Below, in pieces: positions 4,478 to 8,223 of a stretch of 8,223 bases of DNA (position 1 is the first letter of the stretch; each line of letters begins with the position of its first letter). The stretch spans positions 1 through 8,223 of the forward strand of contig JAFAIY010000017.1 of NCBI GenBank assembly GCA_019236485.1, read 5' to 3'. Both the position numbers and the translations under genes were made by a program. This stretch comes from Comamonas sp. Its GTDB lineage: Bacteria; Pseudomonadota; Gammaproteobacteria; Burkholderiales; Burkholderiaceae_C. The notes under the pieces are model-generated. The model saw only the letters and a list, made by a program, of their open reading frames with translations, was not told where the DNA came from and did not search any database.

Positions 4478-5749
4478 ATGGATCGTCGGGTAGTCATCAC
4501 CGGCTTGGGCTTGGTGTCTCCTCTTGGGTGCAATGTGGAACTGGCCTGGCAACGCCTGCTGGCCGGCCAGTCCGGGGTACGCGCCTTGAATGCCGGTGTG
4601 GCTGAAGGCACAGGCGTCTCCATCGCGGGATGGGTGCCAGGCCAGGACGAGGATCCGCAAGCCGGGTGGAGCGCCGAAGCCGTCATTTCGGCGAAGGAGC
4701 TACGCCGCATGGACCGCTTCATCGCATTTGCATTGGGCGCAGCAGACCAGGCTCTGGCCCACGCACAGTGGAGCCATCCAAGCGTCGAGCAGCAGGAGCG
4801 CGCGGCAACCATCATCGGCTCCGGCGTAGGCGGCTTCAGCACCATCGCAGAAGCCGTACGCACGACGGATGGCAAAGGGCCGCAGCGCCTCTCGCCGTTT
4901 ACCGTACCGGCTTTCCTGGCCAATCTGGCTGCGGGTCAGGTGTCGATCCGGCACCAGCTCAAGGGTCCGCTGGGGGCTCCGGTGACAGCTTGCGCCGCCA
5001 GCATCCAGGCCATTGGCGATGCGGCACGTTTGATTCGCAATGACGAAGCGGACATGGCGCTTTGCGGTGGTAGCGAAGCCACCATTGACCGGGTTGCGCT
5101 AGGCAGCTTTGCCGCGGCAAAAGCCGTGACGACCTGCTGCGACGGCGATCCCGCAAAGGCTTCCCGACCCTTTGACCAGGCCCGGGACGGCTTTGTCATG
5201 GCCGAAGGTGCGGGCCTGCTGGTGCTGGAGGCACTGGATCATGCATTGGCACGTGGTGCCCAGCCACTGGCCGAGGTCGTGGGCTACGGCACCTCTGCCG
5301 ATGCCTACCATGTCACCTCCGGGCCGGAGGATGGATCTGGCGCCGCACGCTCGATGCGCGCCGCGTTGCGCCAGGCACAGTTGCAAGCTCGTGATATTCA
5401 ACACCTGAATGCTCATGCGACCTCCACTCTCGTAGGCGACCGAGGCGAGCTGGCAGCCATTCGCCAAGTGTTTGGCACAGACTCTGGCCCTTCCATCACG
5501 GCCACCAAATCCGCCCTGGGTCACATGCTGGGAGCTGCTGGCGGGGCTGCTGCGATCTTCACCGTACTGGCCTTGCGTGACCAGATTGCACCACCTGTGC
5601 TCAATCTGGAACATCCGGACCCATTGGCGGACGGCCTGGACCTGATCGCCGGGAGTGCGCGTACTCATGCAATTGAGCACGCCATGCTCAACGGATTTGG
5701 TTTCGGCGGAGTCAATGCGTCGCTGGTTCTGAAGCGATTTACCGCCTGA
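4478..5749 (+). CDS. Beta-ketoacyl-ACP synthase, KAS II (FabF-type) paralogue
   Basis: The 423-residue protein has normal FabF length. It performs decarboxylative Claisen condensation of malonyl-ACP with an acyl thioester in the cytoplasm. The thiolase fold starts with RRVVITGLGLVSPLG (3-17). The nucleophile is C172 in VTACAAS (169-175), the two catalytic histidines are H313 in NAHATST (311-317) and H349 in KSALGH (344-349), and the conserved Lys is K344. GFGFGGVNASLVL (406-418) closes the domain. All Cys-His-His residues are present, so it should be active. The housekeeping fabF normally sits next to acpP in a fab cluster. This one stands alone, facing a TetR regulator, so it is probably a specialised or inducible paralogue making an unusual or extended acyl chain. 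It carries no ACP or chain-length-factor partner in view. The exact product is unknown. Confidence 0.92.
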   Translation: MDRRVVITGLGLVSPLGCNVELAWQRLLAGQSGVRALNAGVAEGTGVSIAGWVPGQDEDPQAGWSAEAVISAKELRRMDRFIAFALGAADQALAHAQWSHPSVEQQERAATIIGSGVGGFSTIAEAVRTTDGKGPQRLSPFTVPAFLANLAAGQVSIRHQLKGPLGAPVTACAASIQAIGDAARLIRNDEADMALCGGSEATIDRVALGSFAAAKAVTTCCDGDPAKASRPFDQARDGFVMAEGAGLLVLEALDHALARGAQPLAEVVGYGTSADAYHVTSGPEDGSGAARSMRAALRQAQLQARDIQHLNAHATSTLVGDRGELAAIRQVFGTDSGPSITATKSALGHMLGAAGGAAAIFTVLALRDQIAPPVLNLEHPDPLADGLDLIAGSARTHAIEHAMLNGFGFGGVNASLVLKRFTA

Positions 5750-6016
5750 GCCATAGCTTCACCAGGAGGCCTAAATAGGTGCGTCACACCTGCGGCTCCT
5801 AAGCAGTCGGTCAGACTTTTAACCTGAACGACTGCTAATGACGGCGGATAGCAGCGACTACACACGACCTATTGCCGCTGTTCGAGTTTCGATGACCAAT
5901 GTCTGCTATGCAGTGCTTACCGGCTGGTGCTCGCATGCAAGCTGGCCGGATGCGTGGAAAGAGGCGTTTGCATAAAACCCGATAAAGCACACCAGCGTCT
6001 AGAAAGCTTAGCCGGC
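5750..6016. other. Non-coding gap with stacked inverted repeats after the synthase gene
   Basis: No gene is evident. Hairpin 1: AGGTG (5777-5781) with CACCT (5787-5791), enclosed by AGGAG (5764-5768) and CTCCT (5796-5800). Hairpin 2: AGCAGTCG-g-TCAG (5802-5814) with CTGA-a-CGACTGCT (5824-5836), 12 pairs with one mismatch. CTGCTA (5832-5837) can instead pair with TAGCAG (5849-5854), so hairpin 2 has an alternative partner. None is followed by a good T-run, so these are at best Rho-dependent or processed 3' ends for the synthase transcript. The rest, about 5910-6016, shows nothing I can name. Confidence 0.45.
5829..5907 (+). repeat. Degenerate intergenic repeat, third copy
   Basis: CGACTGCTA (5829-5837), TAGCAGCG (5849-5856), a TTGCCGCTGTTCGAG stretch (about 5872-5886) and CAATGTCTGCT (5897-5907) follow in the same order as the corresponding words of the 3627-3724 copy. 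This one is next to an ordinary metabolic gene, so the family is not restricted to the cassette region. Confidence 0.45.
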
Positions 6017-6040
6017 CGTTCAGCATCTCACCGCTGAACG
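6017..6040 (-). terminator. Hairpin downstream of the monooxygenase gene
   Basis: CGTTCAGC (6017-6024) pairs perfectly over 8 bp with GCTGAACG (6033-6040) around an 8-base loop. It lies 35 bases past the monooxygenase stop codon. No real T-run follows on the minus strand, so it is a weak terminator or a 3'-end stabiliser. Read on the plus strand, TTTT at 6046-6049 follows after a few bases. Confidence 0.4.
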
Positions 6041-6074
6041 CACGGTTTTCTATCCGCGTGGAATCCAGCGCACG

Positions 6075-7301
6075 TCATTCAGTGCGGTACAGGCTGCCGA
6101 AGCCATCCCCTTGCGCTGGCGTGCCGTCGGTGCAGCCAGGCATTGGCAGGCCCTGTCCCCATCCGGCTGCCAAGACCTGCACGTCATGCATCGGATTGGA
6201 CGCCTTGGCACGCTCGTTGCGGATGCGGCAGGTTTCAGGATCAGTGGCGAACAGCCCACGTGCGAAGACCCGGCCCTGTTCCGCCAGCCTTGTGGTTTTC
6301 GGGGTGCGGATTCTCGCAAACGCCTGGAAGACGTCGTCCAAGCCGCCGCTTGCGCCATCCAGGCACCGGGCCAAATGCCACGCATCTTCCAACGCCTGGC
6401 AAGCACCTTGCCCCGATGTCGGCAAAGGCGCGTGTGCAGCATCACCAACCAGCAGCACGTTCGCCCGGCTCCATGTGTGCAGTGGCTCCAGGTCATGCAC
6501 CGCAATCAGCCGGATGGCATTCGCGGGTGTGGCCCGGATGATATGCACGACCGGTTCAGGCCATCCCGCGAACAGGTCCTCCACCTCCTTGCGCATATCT
6601 GCGGTCGGTATGGCCTCAGATAGGGGCCGTACCTGCGCTGCGGCCCAATACACCAGTTGGGGTCGAATCGCCACGCAACCAAAGCGCTCGCCCGCCCCCC
6701 AGAAATCCTGAATCGCAATATCGTCCACCAGCGCATGCTGCCCCTGCGCCACGCCGATCCAGTTCACGAAGCCCTGATAGACAGGTGTGTTGTCACCCGC
6801 GACAAATTTGCGCGCCACCGAATCCATGCGACCGTCGGCGCCAATGAGCAGATCCGGGCGGGTGCTCGCACCGTTCTCGAAATGGGCCACAGCCCTGCCA
6901 TTGGCATCCAGCTCAATGGCCACCGCCCGGTGTCCGAACTCCACCGGTATCCCGGCCCGGGCTACATGATCTAGCAACACCTCCTGCAAGTGCCTGCGTA
7001 GCACCGTGTAGGTGGGGTATCCCATCGTCCGGTCCAGCAAGGCGATATCGAGGCCTCCCAATGCATTGCCCGCGGCATCCTGGCGGCGCATTGTCAGTGG
7101 TCGACCGCCAATGGCCGCTATGTCTTGCAACAGCCCCAGTTCTTCCAGCACAAAGCTGGCATTGGGCCACAGCGTCACGCCGGCCCCCATGGTTGCCGGC
7201 GCCGCTCGGCGCTCATAGACCCGAGGGTTGTAACCCTGCTTGCGCAATGCCAGTGCCACGCTCAGGCCCGCGATGCCGCCACCAAGTATTCCAATTTCCA
7301 C
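6075..7301 (-). CDS. FAD-dependent class A monooxygenase (aromatic hydroxylase type)
   Basis: The 408-residue cytoplasmic flavoprotein is of the para-hydroxybenzoate/salicylate hydroxylase fold. VEIGILGGGIAGLSVALALRKQGY (1-24) has the G7-x-G9-x-x-G12 dinucleotide loop, and VYER ends the strand binding the FAD ribose. LLIGADGRMDSVARK (151-165) holds the DG motif. NVLLVGDAAHAPLPTSGQGACQALEDAWHLA (281-311) holds the GD motif. These enzymes use NAD(P)H and O2 to hydroxylate an activated aromatic or similar ring; 3-hydroxybenzoate 6-hydroxylase, salicylate hydroxylase and 6-hydroxynicotinate monooxygenase share the layout, and the substrate cannot be chosen here. I place the start at GTG 7301-7299 because AGGAGA (7315-7310) sits eight bases before it and the FAD loop begins directly. 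An in-frame ATG at 7361 would add 20 residues with no domain role. It faces a LysR gene that probably controls it. Confidence 0.88.
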   Translation of the reverse strand: MEIGILGGGIAGLSVALALRKQGYNPRVYERRAAPATMGAGVTLWPNASFVLEELGLLQDIAAIGGRPLTMRRQDAAGNALGGLDIALLDRTMGYPTYTVLRRHLQEVLLDHVARAGIPVEFGHRAVAIELDANGRAVAHFENGASTRPDLLIGADGRMDSVARKFVAGDNTPVYQGFVNWIGVAQGQHALVDDIAIQDFWGAGERFGCVAIRPQLVYWAAAQVRPLSEAIPTADMRKEVEDLFAGWPEPVVHIIRATPANAIRLIAVHDLEPLHTWSRANVLLVGDAAHAPLPTSGQGACQALEDAWHLARCLDGASGGLDDVFQAFARIRTPKTTRLAEQGRVFARGLFATDPETCRIRNERAKASNPMHDVQVLAAGWGQGLPMPGCTDGTPAQGDGFGSLYRTE

Positions 7302-7309
7302 GCTGAAGC

Positions 7310-7315
7310 TCTCCT
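7310..7315 (-). promoter_or_regulatory. Ribosome binding site deciding a GTG start
   Basis: AGGAGA on the minus strand, eight bases before the GTG at 7301, is the best Shine-Dalgarno sequence near this gene. It argues against the upstream ATG at 7361. Confidence 0.7.
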
Positions 7316-7440
7316 GTTCATACGGTGCCCGGTGCACGGTCCACCGCGTCACATCGGGCAAAAGGGCATCTTAAATTTCGCCATTACAGAGAACTAGCAT
7401 GCAAAATTAGGACGTTTTCATACCTCAAACGGGATAATCA
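7316..7440. promoter_or_regulatory. Divergent control region of the monooxygenase and LysR genes
   Basis: This 125-bp spacer is distinctly A/T-richer than its flanks. ATGcAAAA (7399-7406) and TTTTCAT (7415-7421) form an imperfect inverted repeat about 20-40 bases before the LysR start, a plausible LysR-family binding site. GATAAT lies just before the LysR start codon. Promoter positions cannot be fixed. Confidence 0.5.
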
Positions 7441-8223
7441 ATGCGCGATGCACTTGATCTGAATACTGTCCGTGTCTATGCGGCAGTTGTTGATGAGCAG
7501 AGCTTTGCTGGCGCATCGCGTCTATTGGCCATGCCTTCGTCCAATGTCAGCCGCCACGTCGCGTCACTGGAGCGCAGACTCGGCACACGCCTGCTGGAGC
7601 GAAGCACCCGCCACCTGCGTATGACGGAAGCCGGTCGACTGCTCTATGAACGCGCCAAGCCCTTGCTCGACACCCTGCTCTCCACGGAGGAGGAGCTTGG
7701 CGCGGTGCAGCGTGAACTGCGCGGTCCTTTGAAGATGTGCATGCCTGGCGAGGCACCAAGGCTGCTGGCCCCCATCCTCGCCGAATTCTGTAGCCTTCAT
7801 CCGGGGATCGAGCTCGAATGCGATACCCGGATGACCGGGCTGGAAGTGCTTCGAGAAGACGTCGACCTTTCCATCGTCTTCCACCGGGGCCATCAGGAGG
7901 ACAGTGCTTTCATCACCCGCGAACTCGCCACACTGCCCAGCATCGTGGTTGCCGCCCCCTCCTTGCTGGCCAGGACCGGTATGCCACGCCATGTGCGTGA
8001 ACTGAAATCTCTGCCCTGCATCACCACCCTCAGTGCGCTGAAGGGCCAACCCTGGCAGTTTCAGGACGCCGCGGGAGAAATCGTCAAGGTGCCGGTCCGC
8101 AGCCGCTACCGCGTCAACAGCGGAGAGCTGGCCGTGGCAGGCGCACGGCAAGGCATCGGCTTCGCGATTGTGGCGGCCTATCCCTGTCAGGAAGACCTTG
8201 CAACGGGTCGATTGCAGGAAGTG
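7441..8223 (+). CDS. LysR-type transcriptional regulator (partial, runs off the right edge)
   Basis: 261 codons are visible with no stop; the family is usually about 300 residues, so roughly 40 are missing. The N-terminal winged helix-turn-helix is complete: LNTVRVYAAVVDEQSFAGASRLLAMPSSNVSRHVASLERRLGTRLLERSTRHLRMTEAG (7-65), with the recognition helix around 31-45. Next comes the linker helix (about 66-90) and the substrate-binding domain, from about 95 on (GPLKMCMPGEAPRLLAPILAEFCSLHPGIELEC). The latter binds a small inducer, often a substrate or intermediate of the controlled pathway. Divergence from the monooxygenase gene points to that as the target. The ATG at 7441 has only a weak Shine-Dalgarno sequence (GGGA). 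Confidence 0.92.
   Translation, partial: MRDALDLNTVRVYAAVVDEQSFAGASRLLAMPSSNVSRHVASLERRLGTRLLERSTRHLRMTEAGRLLYERAKPLLDTLLSTEEELGAVQRELRGPLKMCMPGEAPRLLAPILAEFCSLHPGIELECDTRMTGLEVLREDVDLSIVFHRGHQEDSAFITRELATLPSIVVAAPSLLARTGMPRHVRELKSLPCITTLSALKGQPWQFQDAAGEIVKVPVRSRYRVNSGELAVAGARQGIGFAIVAAYPCQEDLATGRLQEV

Noticed and set aside
7301..7361. ATG at 7361 as start of the monooxygenase
   Set aside because: The AGGAGA ribosome binding site favours the GTG at 7301, and the extra 20 residues precede the FAD-binding strand without a role.
1..8223. CRISPR array, tRNA or rRNA genes, insertion sequence
   Set aside because: No regularly spaced direct repeats, no cloverleaf or rRNA-like stretches, and no transposase or terminal inverted repeats seen by eye.

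Overview
The window looks like chromosomal DNA of a moderately GC-rich proteobacterium, probably beta or gamma (Comamonadaceae, Pseudomonadaceae or Xanthomonadaceae are plausible). That assignment is inferred from gene style and cannot be settled from the sequence alone. There are two halves. The left half (about 1-3780) is an accessory region with long non-coding stretches, weaker coding signals and several hypothetical genes. The right half (about 3789-8223) is compact, GC-rich metabolic DNA with ordinary coding signals.

Left half. An intrinsic terminator (407-433) precedes what reads as a small, partly decayed integron gene-cassette array without an integrase in view. Cassette 1 carries a GNAT-like protein (497-1072). 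Its start codon lies inside a GTTATGC core site, its stop codon lies inside a GCATAAC inverse core, and it is followed by a 67-bp attC-like hairpin (1067-1133). A second cassette-like gene encodes a two-helix membrane protein (1142-1792, GTG start). Further on, a reverse-strand gene of unknown function (2211-2702) has a consensus-type LexA (SOS) box upstream (2741-2760). A second GNAT acetyltransferase (3144-3779) runs without a stop straight through another attC-like site (3569-3626). A degenerate hairpin-forming intergenic repeat (shared words CGAAAGCAGCGGC and CAATGTCTGCT) recurs between these genes. In at least one place, and probably two, it sits directly against an attC core.

Right half. 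A TetR-family repressor (3789-4370, minus) is divergent from a KAS II/FabF-type beta-ketoacyl-ACP synthase (4478-5749, plus). The spacer holds two GATGAT/ATCATC inverted repeats that look like TetR operators. A non-coding gap with stacked hairpins (5750-6074) separates the synthase from a class A FAD-dependent aromatic-type monooxygenase (6075-7301, minus, GTG start). That gene is divergent from a LysR-type regulator (7441 to beyond the right edge). Both pairs have the usual layout of a regulator facing its target: the TetR protein probably controls the fatty-acid or polyketide condensing enzyme, and the LysR protein probably controls the hydroxylase. No rRNA, tRNA, CRISPR array or transposase was recognised.
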